64,000 nt of DNA from Pseudoglutamicibacter cumminsii (GTDB taxonomy: Bacteria; Actinomycetota; Actinomycetes; Actinomycetales; Micrococcaceae), in NCBI RefSeq assembly GCF_003143995.1, contig NZ_QFWG01000002.1, positions 186,001-250,000 of the forward strand, read 5' to 3'. How positions within the stretch are numbered: the stretch's first letter is position 1; each line of letters starts with the position of its first letter. The translations under genes were made by a program, and so were the position numbers. The notes below the pieces were generated by a model, which was not told the origin of the DNA, searched no databases, and was given only the letters and a program-made list of their open reading frames with translations. Positions 51,486 to 60,813 of this stretch are shown piece by piece.

Positions 51486-52628
51486 GTGACTAGCGAGATT
51501 GAAATCGGCCGTTATCGTCGCGCCCGCCGCGCGTATTCCCTCGATGATGTGGCAATTGTGCCGAATCGTCGTACACGTGACCCGGAGGACGTGTCGACTA
51601 AGTGGCAGATTGACGCGTTCACTTTTGACGTCCCGTTCATGGGCGCGCCGATGGATTCGGCGATGTCGCCTAAGACGGCGATCGCCCTGGGCAAGCTGGG
51701 TGGCTTGGGCGTCTTGAACCTGGAGGGTATCTGGACCCGCCACGAGAACCCTGAGGCTGTGCTTGAGGAGATCGCTTCGCTCGAATCTGCGCAGCAGCGT
51801 GGCTCGAACCCGAAGGTGACCCGCCGCTTGCAGGAGCTTTTGGCGGCGCCGATCCGTCCTGAGCTGATTCATGAGCGCCTGGCCGAGATCCGTGAGGCTG
51901 GCGTGGTGGTCGCTGGCTCGCTGACGCCGATGCGCACCCAGGAGCACTACCGTACGGTGCTTGAGGCTGGCGTGGATCTGTTCGTGATCCGCGGGACCAC
52001 GGTTTCGGCTGAGCACGTGTCCGAGGGCCGTGAGCCGTTGAACCTCAAGCAGTTCATTTACGAGCTCGATGTTCCTGTGATTGTGGGTGGCGCGGCCGGC
52101 TACACCCCGGCGTTGCATTTGATGCGCACGGGTGCTGCTGGTGTTCTGGTTGGTTTCGGTGGCGGCGCTACCGGCACGACCCGCCGCGCGATGGGCATTC
52201 ACGTTCCGATGGCGACCGCGATTGCCGATGTGGCTGCAGCTCGCACCGCGTACCTGGATGAGTCGGGCGGCCGTTACGTGCATGTGATTGCCGATGGTGG
52301 CGTCTCTACGTCTGGTGACATCGTCAAGGCGTTGGGTTGCGGCGCGGATGCTGTGATGCTGGGGACGGCTTTGGCCCGCGCTGAGGAGGCTCCAGGCCAC
52401 GGCTGGCACTGGGGTATGGAAGCCGCTCACGAGCGCTTGCCGCGTGGCGACCGCGTATTTGTTGGCACGGTTGGGCCGCTCGAGCAGGTTGTGTACGGTC
52501 CGTCTCACCACACTGACGGCACGTCGAACCTTGCCGGCATGTTGCGTTCGTCGATGGCCACGACCGGCTACGTTGACCTCAAGCAGTTCCAACACGTTGA
52601 CATGGTGCTGGCGCCGTACAACTCGTAG
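51486..52628 (+). CDS. guaB3: GuaB3 family IMP dehydrogenase-related protein
   Basis: This 380-residue protein has the IMPDH barrel (PFMGAPMDSAMSPKTAIALG, VHVIADGGVSTSGDIVKALGCGADAVML) but no CBS domains. It also lacks the GSICTT catalytic cysteine loop: the matching segment is GGGATGTTRRAMGI. This is the GuaB3 group of actinobacteria, whose members in some bacteria act as GMP reductases; the activity here is untested. TAACCT (51474-51479) lies 6 nt before the GTG, a leaderless layout. guaB is just upstream. Confidence 0.92.
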   Translation: MTSEIEIGRYRRARRAYSLDDVAIVPNRRTRDPEDVSTKWQIDAFTFDVPFMGAPMDSAMSPKTAIALGKLGGLGVLNLEGIWTRHENPEAVLEEIASLESAQQRGSNPKVTRRLQELLAAPIRPELIHERLAEIREAGVVVAGSLTPMRTQEHYRTVLEAGVDLFVIRGTTVSAEHVSEGREPLNLKQFIYELDVPVIVGGAAGYTPALHLMRTGAAGVLVGFGGGATGTTRRAMGIHVPMATAIADVAAARTAYLDESGGRYVHVIADGGVSTSGDIVKALGCGADAVMLGTALARAEEAPGHGWHWGMEAAHERLPRGDRVFVGTVGPLEQVVYGPSHHTDGTSNLAGMLRSSMATTGYVDLKQFQHVDMVLAPYNS

Positions 52629-52644
52629 CTCGGGGTCGTTGCGT

Positions 52645-52674
52645 CGTTTGGTCTGGACGCCGTTTGGTCTGGAC
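52645..52674. repeat. 14-bp direct repeat abutting the DUF1275 gene stop
   Basis: CGTTTGGTCTGGAC occurs at 52645-52658 and 52661-52674. The second copy ends one base before the stop of the minus-strand gene. Confidence 0.9.
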
Positions 52675-53385
52675 CTAGAGCTCGACGGCTGTTCTGCGTT
52701 GGCGGCGGTAGCGTCGCCGGCCAACGTCGCCGGCGACTGCCACGCCGATTGTGAGCAGTGCCGTCACGAGGATCCCGAACTCGGGGGAGACCATGAGGCA
52801 GAATCCGCCAGTGAAGGCGCCCGCTAGGAGCGCGAACACGGCGAGTGCGCGGCGTCGGGTTGCTTGACGGCGGTTTTCGCCGGTGAACATGTCTGCGCCG
52901 AGGCCCACGATTGTGCTTGTGACGACGATCGTGTTGATGTCGTTGATGTCGACGCGCCGCCCGGCCGCACCTTGCGCGCCCATAAAGAATGCGAGCAGCG
53001 CGGTGATGATGTGTCCGGATAGTCCATTGAAAGCGTGGTCTGTGGCGATGCCGGCTATGAAGGTGTAGACCGCTGTTGCCAACATTCCGAGACCAACGAG
53101 CGCGAGCGTCGTGGTTGTTTTGAAGGACCAGATGCGGTGTTCTCTGCGTAGGTAGGCTCCAGCGAGCGCGGCGCCGAGGAGGAAGAACACGAACGCGAGC
53201 GCGGGGCGTAGCGCGGAGTGTTCAGAGGCGCCGGAGAGTGTGACGCCGAGGATCGCGACGTTGCCGGTCATGTTGCCGGGGAACACACGTCCGAGCGCGA
53301 GGAATCCGATCGCGTCGATGATTCCTGAGCTGAACGTGAGCACCAGCATGTAGGCGATGTGGCGCCTGCGGATGGAAATGGACAC
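52675..53385 (-). CDS. YoaK/DUF1275 family membrane protein
   Basis: The 236-residue protein has about six membrane segments and the family start AYMLVLTFSSGIIDAIGFLALGRVFPGNMTGN, given here as the parts SSGIIDAIGFLALGRVF and PGNMTGN. The function of the family is unknown; it is predicted to be an inner-membrane transporter-like protein. It is oriented against guaB3 and surf1 and has duplicated sequence at both its ends. Confidence 0.88.
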   Translation of the reverse strand: MSISIRRRHIAYMLVLTFSSGIIDAIGFLALGRVFPGNMTGNVAILGVTLSGASEHSALRPALAFVFFLLGAALAGAYLRREHRIWSFKTTTTLALVGLGMLATAVYTFIAGIATDHAFNGLSGHIITALLAFFMGAQGAAGRRVDINDINTIVVTSTIVGLGADMFTGENRRQATRRRALAVFALLAGAFTGGFCLMVSPEFGILVTALLTIGVAVAGDVGRRRYRRQRRTAVEL

Positions 53386-53386
53386 G

Positions 53387-53419
53387 GCTGGATTCTAACA
53401 ATGCTGGAATCTAACAATG
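53387..53419. repeat. 16-bp imperfect tandem duplication upstream of the DUF1275 gene
   Basis: GCTGGATTCTAACAATG (53387-53403) and GCTGGAATCTAACAATG (53403-53419) differ at one base and share a G. Confidence 0.88.
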
Positions 53420-53495
53420 GTTGTATTTCCGCGGGGTCGGTGCTCACGGAGCCCCGGTTAAGGGCTCGTGCGGGGTGCTCGATAGGATAAGGGGC

Positions 53496-54437
53496 GTGCT
53501 AAAGACTGCTCTTCAACCTAAGTGGCTTGCCCTGCTACTCGCGTGTTTGGTGGTGTCGACGGGGTTTGTGTGGCTGAGTAAGTGGCAGTTTGATCGTTCT
53601 GTGGACCGTGCGCCTACTACGCAGGAGCAGTCCGAGACCGCTGTCCCGCTGGAGAGCCATTTTGAGCCTGGCAAGGACATGACGCATGCGGATGCTGACC
53701 AGATTGTGACGATGAAGGGGCGTTACATCGAGGGCACTCAAGCCTATGTTCAGGATCGTCTTTTCGAAGGTGAGCAGGGTTTCTGGGTTGTTCAGGCCTT
53801 TGAGGTTGATGGCGTTTCTGATGTGATGCCGGTGGTTCGGGGCTGGCAACCGGGTAAGTCTGAGGTTCCGCCCGCAACAGATGCCGATGAGGTCACGGTG
53901 ACGGGCCGTCTTTGGCCGTCCGAGGCGCCGGTCGCCAGAGGGCGGGAGGATGACCTGCATGGGTTGCCGGTGCTGAAGGATGTTTCGGCGGCTCGGTTGT
54001 CGAACATGTGGAACCGCGATGCGTATGCGGGTTTTGTGGTGGTGTTTGAGCAGAGCCCGGACGATGTGAAGGCTGGTGTTGATCAGCTCAAGCATGTATA
54101 TGTTGCGCCGGGGTATTTGCAGGAGAACCAGTTGAATTGGCTCAACGTGTTTTACGGCGTTGAGTGGATCGTGTTCGCTGTGTTCTCGTTGTTTGTGTGG
54201 TGGCGTCTGGTTCGTGATGATTACCAGAATGAGTTGAAGTTTGAGGCTGAGCTGGCTGCGTGGCAGAAGCGGCAGGATGCTCGTGTTGCGCAGGCTCAGG
54301 CTGAGGCTCGGGAACGGTTGGCGGCTCAAGCGTCGGGCCGCGAATTAGGCGATGTCGGGTCGGAAGATGACGCCGGGTCTGAAAGTAACGCTGGGCTGGA
54401 AGATAACGCCGGGTCGGAGAATAGAGAGAACGGGTAA
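53496..54437 (+). CDS. SURF1 family protein with acidic repeat tail
   Basis: SURF1 proteins aid assembly of heme-copper cytochrome oxidase. The 313-residue product has an N-terminal membrane segment (WLALLLACLVVSTGFVWLS), the SURF1 pattern KWQFDRSV, GFWVVQAFEVDG, VVRGW, and a C-terminal membrane segment (VFYGVEWIVFAVFSLFVWW). After it come a charged, probably helical stretch and an imperfect repeat of AGSE/AGLE units. TAGGAT (53483-53488) lies 7 nt before the GTG start. No cytochrome oxidase gene is adjacent. Confidence 0.9.
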   Translation: MLKTALQPKWLALLLACLVVSTGFVWLSKWQFDRSVDRAPTTQEQSETAVPLESHFEPGKDMTHADADQIVTMKGRYIEGTQAYVQDRLFEGEQGFWVVQAFEVDGVSDVMPVVRGWQPGKSEVPPATDADEVTVTGRLWPSEAPVARGREDDLHGLPVLKDVSAARLSNMWNRDAYAGFVVVFEQSPDDVKAGVDQLKHVYVAPGYLQENQLNWLNVFYGVEWIVFAVFSLFVWWRLVRDDYQNELKFEAELAAWQKRQDARVAQAQAEARERLAAQASGRELGDVGSEDDAGSESNAGLEDNAGSENRENG

Positions 54438-54952
54438 TGATGACTGAGCAGAATGGTGTTCCGCGTCCTGAGGATGTCCCTATTCCGGAGGACGATCCGA
54501 TGCCGCAGCGTAAGCAGGGTTTCGGTGGGACTGAGACTCAGATCCGAGGCGCGGCAGTGTTCTTCCGCATCGCGGCGTACACGACCGGTGTCATGTTGTT
54601 GCTGCTTGTGGCCGAGATGGTCCTCAAGTATGCCTTCAATTTGATTGCGTATGCGGGCGGCACGATGTTGCGCACGGGTGAAGCGAATGTGTTCACTCTG
54701 GCTGAGCCGGGCATGGTGGTCGATGGGTTCAACGTTTCGATTGCGGTCCTGATTGTTCACGGCTGGCTTTACGTCGTGTATTTGCTCGCGACGTTCATTT
54801 TGTGGTCCCGTATGCGCTGGGATTTGAAGCAGCTGATCCTGATCGCGTTGGGCGGTGTGATTCCGTTCCTTTCGTTCGTGATGGAGAAGAAGGTGCATCA
54901 GCAGGTTGTTGCGGAACTTGAGAAGAACCCGCAGCAGTTGCGTCGTTACTGA
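54437..54952 (+). CDS. DUF3817 domain membrane protein
   Basis: The 171-residue protein has a hydrophilic N-terminus (PIPEDDPMPQRKQGFGG) and four membrane segments: FFRIAAYTTGVMLLLLVAEM, a short one near residue 60, HGWLYVVYLLATFILW and LILIALGGVIPFLSFVME. The pattern F-R-I-A-A-Y, HGWLYVVYL and R-W-x-L-K fits DUF3817, common next to guaA or surf1 in actinobacteria. Its role is unknown. The ATG shares a base with the surf1 stop, so the two are coupled. Confidence 0.88.
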   Translation: MMTEQNGVPRPEDVPIPEDDPMPQRKQGFGGTETQIRGAAVFFRIAAYTTGVMLLLLVAEMVLKYAFNLIAYAGGTMLRTGEANVFTLAEPGMVVDGFNVSIAVLIVHGWLYVVYLLATFILWSRMRWDLKQLILIALGGVIPFLSFVMEKKVHQQVVAELEKNPQQLRRY

Positions 54953-55006
54953 TCCCACACACTGGTTTGGTACTAAGCACATAGTTAAACGCGATAGGCT
55001 TTGAAC

Positions 55007-56590
55007 GTGACTTCTGCAGTAATTCCCCCGCATCCGCGCCCGGTGCTCGTGATCGATTATGGGGCCCAGTATGCGCAGCTGATTGCTCGGCGTGTACGTG
55101 AGGCTAACGTGTATTCGGAAGTTGTTCCGCACACGTTTTCGACTGAGCAGATCCTGGCTAAGAACCCTGTTGCCTTGATTCTTTCGGGTGGCCCGTCGTC
55201 GGTTTATGCCGATGGTGCCCCGAAGGTTCCTGAAGGCTTGTTTGAGACTGGCTTGCCTACGTTGGGTATTTGCTATGGCTTCCAGGCTATGGCGAATGCT
55301 TTGGGCGGCACGGTTTCGCAGACGAATCAGCGTGAGTATGGTTCGACTCCGGTGTCCTCGAAGGACGAGGCATGCACGCTGTTTGATGGTCTGCCGGAAG
55401 CGCAGATCGCGTGGATGAGCCACGGGGATGCTGTGACTGAGGCCCCCGAGGGATTCACTGTTTTGGCTTCCACGGAGCGCACGCCTGTTGCTGCTTTCGC
55501 TGATGAGGAGCGCAAGCTTTACGGTGTCCAGTGGCACCCTGAGGTTCAGCATTCCACGCATGGCCAGCAGCTTTTGAAGAACTTCTTGTATGAGTCGGCT
55601 GGCTTGAGCCCGGACTGGACTGCTGAGTCCGTGGTGGAGGACCAGGTTGCGCGGATCCGTGAGCAGATCGGTAACAAGCGCGCGATTTGTGGCCTTTCTG
55701 GCGGCGTTGACTCCGCTGTTGCTGCTGCTTTGGTTCAGCGCGCGGTGGGGGATCAGCTGACGTGTGTCTATGTTGACCATGGTTTGATGCGTGCCGGTGA
55801 GTCGGAGGCCATTGAGCAGGCTTTCGGTAAGGCTCATGGTGGCGCTGTGTTGAAGGTCGTTGACGCTTCCGAGGTGTTCTTGGAGAAGCTCAAGGGCGTC
55901 ACGGATCCTGAGACGAAGCGCAAGATCATCGGCGAGCAGTTCATCCGTACGTTTGAGCGTGCTCAGGCTGAGATTGTCGCTGAGTCCGAGGGCGAGGACG
56001 TTGCGTTCTTGGTTCAGGGCACGTTGTACCCGGACGTTGTCGAGTCTGGTGGCGGCGAGGGTGCAGCCAACATTAAGAGCCACCACAATGTGGGTGGCTT
56101 GCCGGAGGACCTCGAGTTCGAGCTGGTTGAGCCGCTGCGTGAGCTGTTCAAGGACGAGGTTCGTGCCGTTGGTACGGAGCTTGGCTTGCCGGATGAGATT
56201 GTTCACCGTCAGCCGTTCCCTGGCCCGGGTCTTGGCATCCGCATCATCGGTGCGGTGGATAAGGAACGCCTGGATCTGCTGCGTGAAGCAGATGCCATTG
56301 TCCGCGAGGAAATGACCAAGGCTGGCCTGGACCGCGAAGTGTGGCAGATGCCTGTTGTTTTGCTGGCTGATGTCCGTTCGGTGGGTGTTCAGGGCGATAG
56401 CCGTACGTATGGCCACCCGATCGTATTGCGCCCGGTCACGAGCGAGGATGCGATGACTGCGGATTGGGCGCGGTTGCCGTATGACTTGATCGCGAAGATC
56501 TCTAACCGCATCACGAATGAAGTTGATGGTGTGAACCGCGTGGTTGTCGATGTGACGTCGAAGCCGCCGGGCACGATCGAGTGGGAGTGA
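55007..56590 (+). CDS. guaA: GMP synthase (glutamine-hydrolysing)
   Basis: GuaA aminates XMP to GMP. The glutaminase domain (1 to about 205) has [16 protein letters not shown], the catalytic Cys in [16 protein letters not shown] and the His-x-Glu in QWHPEVQHS. The ATP-pyrophosphatase domain has the loop [17 protein letters not shown] near 235, and the dimer domain has [13 protein letters not shown]-type [17 protein letters not shown] 55007 is preferred: TAGGCT (54995-55000) lies exactly 6 nt before it, whereas TTG 55001 would fall before the expected transcript start. The length is 527. Confidence 0.96.
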   Translation: MTSAVIPPHPRPVLVIDYGAQYAQLIARRVREANVYSEVVPHTFSTEQILAKNPVALILSGGPSSVYADGAPKVPEGLFETGLPTLGICYGFQAMANALGGTVSQTNQREYGSTPVSSKDEACTLFDGLPEAQIAWMSHGDAVTEAPEGFTVLASTERTPVAAFADEERKLYGVQWHPEVQHSTHGQQLLKNFLYESAGLSPDWTAESVVEDQVARIREQIGNKRAICGLSGGVDSAVAAALVQRAVGDQLTCVYVDHGLMRAGESEAIEQAFGKAHGGAVLKVVDASEVFLEKLKGVTDPETKRKIIGEQFIRTFERAQAEIVAESEGEDVAFLVQGTLYPDVVESGGGEGAANIKSHHNVGGLPEDLEFELVEPLRELFKDEVRAVGTELGLPDEIVHRQPFPGPGLGIRIIGAVDKERLDLLREADAIVREEMTKAGLDREVWQMPVVLLADVRSVGVQGDSRTYGHPIVLRPVTSEDAMTADWARLPYDLIAKISNRITNEVDGVNRVVVDVTSKPPGTIEWE

Positions 56591-56773
56591 TTCCCGAGAA
56601 GGGGACACCTGCCGGTAGCGCTGTAGCGTTGCGGCGCCGGGTGTTTGTGTAGCGCCGCGGTATGTCACATGTGTTGTAGATGCGTGTGGATGCCGCGGCG
56701 TTGCGCATTCTGCTCGGTGGGGTGAACTACCGTTGTGTATTGACGTGCCGTGATGGATGGAGTGAGGAATCAG

Positions 56774-59700
56774 GTGAGCGTGCAGCAGACCCCCGAGACC
56801 CGTTTTCGTGACTGGGTTCAGTCGTTGAGTGGTTCGGCTGGTACGGATTCTTTGTTGCGGTTTGTTCCGACGGAGAAGAACGCGGTTGAACTGACTCACG
56901 CGCATCCGTCCGGTTTGGCGCAGTTTTTGACGGGACGTCGCACTCGTTTGTCGACGCTTCTGCGTGACCCGGTTCAGTACAAGAATGCTCGTCGTACGAC
57001 TCGTGCGATGGCTACGCGCATGCGTGAGATCTCGGAGTCCCGCGGTGTTGATGTGGGTTATTTCGCGGCTGGTTTGGTGACGTGGCGTACGCTGCGTTCG
57101 GGGCGCACTGAGTATTACTCCTCGCCGCTGATGCTGGGCCGTGTTTCGTTGCAGCGCCGCGAGGGTGTTGACGATGAAGAGTTGCAGCTGGTGGGGCGCG
57201 CTACTCCGAATGAAACGCTGCTGCGGTTCTTGAAGAGCTCTTATGGTATCGATGTGCGGCCTGAGGACCTGTTGAAGGCCGGCTACATGACGGCTCGCTT
57301 CAACCCCTCGGGTCCGGTCACTGTTTTGCGTGACATCGCCGCGAAAGCTGGCGCGACCATCGTTATTGAGGACCGAGTATGCGTTTCGACCTTCCCGGCT
57401 GCGAGCGATCCGGTGGACCCTTCGGTTGTTTCGGTGAACCACCCGATCATCGCCGCGTTGCTCGATGAGTTCGCACCGGTTGATGAGGACGCGGGTGCTT
57501 CCTATGACCTGGCGACGAAGGTCGCTGACATCACGGGTGCGGATGAGCCTGAGCCGGGTGTTGCTGATGACGAGGATTCCGCTGACGACGAGGCGTCTGC
57601 CGACGAAACCGTCAGCGATGAAGCTACCGATGACGATGCGTCCGCGGACGTCGCCGCGTCGGAGGACGATGCCGAGAGCGACGCTGAGGAAGACGCTGAG
57701 GAACCTGTAGAGGTTCAGGTTGCTCCGACCTTGCTGGATGATGTCGAAACCCCGGGGGCCGATGACCGCGATCCGGCGGACGAGCTTTTGGTGACCGATG
57801 TTGATGACGATGCGTATGCGGTTTTGGATGCGGTGTCGAAAGGTAAGTCGGTTACGGTCAGCGCACCTCCGGGAACGGATCGCATCAACCTTGCTGTGAA
57901 CGCGGCTGCGCGTTTGGCGGCAGACGGCAAGCGGGTACTCATTGTCGCTGAGCGCGAGTCCACGATGCAGCAGGTCACGGCGATGTTCGCGGACGTGAGC
58001 CTTGAGACGCTGCTTTTGAAGCTTGACCGGAATTCCGATCCGGAGTCGTTGCGTGAGCGTTTGATGGACGCGATTTTGCGTAACGAGCGCGCGGGCGAGA
58101 CGGATACGTCGACGAACGATTCTGTGGCGCGGGCTCGCCGTGGCGAGCTGGTCGAGCATATTCGTTCGTTGCATTCGGTGCGTTCGCGTTGGGGCGCTTC
58201 GCCGCTGGAAGCTATGCAGGAGCTTGCGCGTCTGTCCTCTGAGGCCGATGCTCCCGCGACGACGGTGCGTTTGAAGCGCTCTGTTTTGGATGTGATGACG
58301 GACCGCGGGGCTGTGGTTGAGCAGTTGCAGCGGATTGCTGAGTTGGGTGGTTTCGCTCAGGAGTCTGTTGAGAGCCCTTGGTATGGCTCGCGTTTGCGGA
58401 ACCAGGGTGAGGCTGAGGCCGCGGTTGAGCTGGTCGGCGAGCTTGCCGAGTCGATTCCTGAGCTGTGTGGAACTCTTGAAGAGACGGCGTCTTCGACCCG
58501 CATCAAGCCTGTTGAGTCTTTCGCGCAGTGGGGCGATACGCTGCGGCTTCTGGTTGCTGTTCGCCGTAGCTTGGATCTGTTTGAGCCGGATATTTTCGAC
58601 AAGCCTGTTGATGATTTGATCGCGGCTACGGCCTCGGCTCAGTGGCGACGTGATCGCGGTATTGAGATGTCCGCGATGACGCGTTCGCGTTTGCGTCGCG
58701 TCGCTAAAGAGTATGTTCGCCCGGGCGTGCACATCGATGATTTGCATACGGCGTTGACCCAGGTGCGTGAGCAGCGGGTTGAGTGGGAGAAACTCGCAAC
58801 GGATCGCCGCTACCCGTCGATTCCGGCTGGTTTGGAGCGTGTGTTGCAGACGTTCCGGTCGGTTTCTGCGAGCTTGAATCAGTTGCAGGCCGTGCTTCCT
58901 GAGGATGAGGATCGGTTGGATTCGTTGCCGACCGACGCGCTGCAGGAACGTTTGGCGTTGTTGCAAGAGAAGAAGTCTGATCTGGATACGATCCCTGAGC
59001 GCACGCTTCTGATGGAGACGTTGCGTGAGAAGGGGCTCGGCGAGCTTCTGGATGATTTCGCTGAGCGTCATGTGAAGGCTGACGCGTTGGCGCCGGAACT
59101 TGAGCTTGCGTGGTGGCAGTCGGTTCTGGAAGCGATGATTTCGGGCGATGACTATCTTGCGTTGCAGAATTCGCGGGATCTGGAGAAGATCCGTGCCGAA
59201 TTTGAGCGCGCGGATGCCCAGCACATTCAGCAGGGTTCGGCGCGGGTGCGGGAGGCTCTTTCGCGTCGTTGGAAAGCCGCGATTGCTGATCACCGTGTGG
59301 GTGCGCGGGACATGCGTGCTTTGTTGAAGGTGGGCGATCCTACGCCGCAGCAGCTTGCGGCTTTGGCCCCGGCTGTTGTGGGGTCGGCGACTCCCGTGTG
59401 GGTTGGTGCGCCGCTGTATTTGCCTACGGTTTTGCCGCGTTGGTCGCGTTTCGATGCCGCTATCTTGTTGGATGCGGAGTCGCTTGCGCTCGAGGCATCG
59501 TTGACGACAATCAGCCGTGTCGATCAGGTCGTGGCGATCGGTGACCCGAACACGGGTGTGCCTGCCCGGTTGAATGTCGAGGTCGACAAGCCGTTGACCG
59601 TTGGCAAGGGGGAAGAGCCGCCACTGAGTGCTTTCGAGGCGCTTGGTCGCGTGACGTTGCGCCGTAGCTTGACTCAGAACACGCGGGTTTTGGACGACCG

Positions 59701-60790
59701 TTTCGTTGAGACGTTGAGACCTCAGTATGAGCAGGGTTTGAAAGCTTTCCCGACCCCGGCAACGGTTGATGCGTCTGTCGAGTTGGTAAGGATTGAGGAT
59801 CCGCGTGCAACTGCAGGTCAGGGGACGGTGACGTCCACCTCGACTGAGGTTGAGAAGGTTGTGCGGATGGTCTTCGAGCAACTCACGCAGCATCCTGAGC
59901 GTTCGCTCGCTGTCGTTGCGGGCACTCCTGAACATGCACAGGAGATTGCTCGTGGCATTAGTAATGCTCTTCCGCATCATCCAAGCGCGGTGCCGTCGTT
60001 CCAGCGTCGCCATGAGCCCTTCATCGTGACGTCTGCGGATCGCGTTGATGGCCTGCGTCGTGACTCGGTGATTTTCTCTCTTGGCTTCGCGAACAGTCCG
60101 CAGGGCCGCCAGCCTCAGCATTTCGGTGAGCTGAATGGCCGTAATGGTTTGCGGTTCGTGATGTCGAGCGTTGCCGCGGCCCGTTCGTGGCTGTACCTCG
60201 TGTGCGCTTTGCCTCTCGACCAGCTTGAAGAGCGCATGGTTTTGGCTCATAGCGGCCCGTTGGCTGAGCAGACCCCGGCGCGATCCGGTATGGAGTTGCT
60301 GACTCGTCTGATGCGTTCGGTTGAAGAACCTCGTACGTATGAGTTGTTGAAGCCTGGGTTCAAGACGAGGTCTGCGAAGACTGATGCGCGGCCGGCGGCT
60401 GGCGTCGATCAGAAGGCGTCCGATGCGGTTGCTTGCCGTGACGGGCATGGCGGCGCTTTGATGGCGGACTTGGCTGATCGTCTGCGTGGCTACGGGCTTA
60501 CTGTTATCCAGCATCCGGGTTTCGGAGTGGATCTGGCGGTGTATGGCCCGGTATGGCACGAGCGTCGTCCGCTCGCGGTTTCCGTGGATTCCTCGCCGGA
60601 GTATGCGCGGCAGTCGGTGCGTAGCCGTACGCGTACCGTACCGGCGGCTCTGAAGCGTCGAGGATGGAAGCCTGTTCAGTTGTGGACGATCGACGTGTTC
60701 AAGGACCCTGATGCAGTCGCACGGAGCATCGCTTCGCAGCTCGGTGTTGATGCACAGCGCGGCGTTGATGCGTCCGCGCAGGAATCGTGA
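56774..60790 (+). CDS. DUF4011/SF1-helicase-like giant protein with degenerate ATPase and nuclease motifs
   Basis: This protein of about 1338 residues has the layout of DUF4011 proteins. A DUF4011-like N-terminus (DSLLRFVPTEKNAVELTHAH) comes first, then an acidic linker (about 245-330), then an SF1 UPF1-like core and an MTES_1575/Vsr-like nuclease end. The key residues are altered. Walker A reads SAPPGTDRINL (57860-57892) where GPPGTGKT is expected; motif II reads LLDAES (59471-59482 encodes DAES) in place of DEAS/DEAQ; motif III reads IGDPNTGVP in place of GDxxQLPP. The nuclease region keeps VDLAVYGP but has AVSVDSS where IECDG is usual. Starts at 56750 and 56753 are also open; I chose GTG 56774 because gtgagga lies 6 nt upstream. 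It follows guaA. Confidence 0.8.
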   Translation: MSVQQTPETRFRDWVQSLSGSAGTDSLLRFVPTEKNAVELTHAHPSGLAQFLTGRRTRLSTLLRDPVQYKNARRTTRAMATRMREISESRGVDVGYFAAGLVTWRTLRSGRTEYYSSPLMLGRVSLQRREGVDDEELQLVGRATPNETLLRFLKSSYGIDVRPEDLLKAGYMTARFNPSGPVTVLRDIAAKAGATIVIEDRVCVSTFPAASDPVDPSVVSVNHPIIAALLDEFAPVDEDAGASYDLATKVADITGADEPEPGVADDEDSADDEASADETVSDEATDDDASADVAASEDDAESDAEEDAEEPVEVQVAPTLLDDVETPGADDRDPADELLVTDVDDDAYAVLDAVSKGKSVTVSAPPGTDRINLAVNAAARLAADGKRVLIVAERESTMQQVTAMFADVSLETLLLKLDRNSDPESLRERLMDAILRNERAGETDTSTNDSVARARRGELVEHIRSLHSVRSRWGASPLEAMQELARLSSEADAPATTVRLKRSVLDVMTDRGAVVEQLQRIAELGGFAQESVESPWYGSRLRNQGEAEAAVELVGELAESIPELCGTLEETASSTRIKPVESFAQWGDTLRLLVAVRRSLDLFEPDIFDKPVDDLIAATASAQWRRDRGIEMSAMTRSRLRRVAKEYVRPGVHIDDLHTALTQVREQRVEWEKLATDRRYPSIPAGLERVLQTFRSVSASLNQLQAVLPEDEDRLDSLPTDALQERLALLQEKKSDLDTIPERTLLMETLREKGLGELLDDFAERHVKADALAPELELAWWQSVLEAMISGDDYLALQNSRDLEKIRAEFERADAQHIQQGSARVREALSRRWKAAIADHRVGARDMRALLKVGDPTPQQLAALAPAVVGSATPVWVGAPLYLPTVLPRWSRFDAAILLDAESLALEASLTTISRVDQVVAIGDPNTGVPARLNVEVDKPLTVGKGEEPPLSAFEALGRVTLRRSLTQNTRVLDDRFVETLRPQYEQGLKAFPTPATVDASVELVRIEDPRATAGQGTVTSTSTEVEKVVRMVFEQLTQHPERSLAVVAGTPEHAQEIARGISNALPHHPSAVPSFQRRHEPFIVTSADRVDGLRRDSVIFSLGFANSPQGRQPQHFGELNGRNGLRFVMSSVAAARSWLYLVCALPLDQLEERMVLAHSGPLAEQTPARSGMELLTRLMRSVEEPRTYELLKPGFKTRSAKTDARPAAGVDQKASDAVACRDGHGGALMADLADRLRGYGLTVIQHPGFGVDLAVYGPVWHERRPLAVSVDSSPEYARQSVRSRTRTVPAALKRRGWKPVQLWTIDVFKDPDAVARSIASQLGVDAQRGVDASAQES

Positions 60791-60813
60791 CAGGGCTGTT
60801 CTCATGACAGGGC
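60788..60813. repeat. 9-bp direct repeat including the stop of the DUF4011-like gene
   Basis: TGACAGGGC occurs at 60788-60796, where it begins with the TGA stop, and at 60805-60813, overlapping the ATG of the next small gene. Confidence 0.75.

Noticed and set aside
54953-55006. A purine riboswitch before guaA.
   Set aside because: The gap is 54 bp and contains a -10-like element 6 nt before the GTG, so there is no leader RNA to hold a riboswitch.
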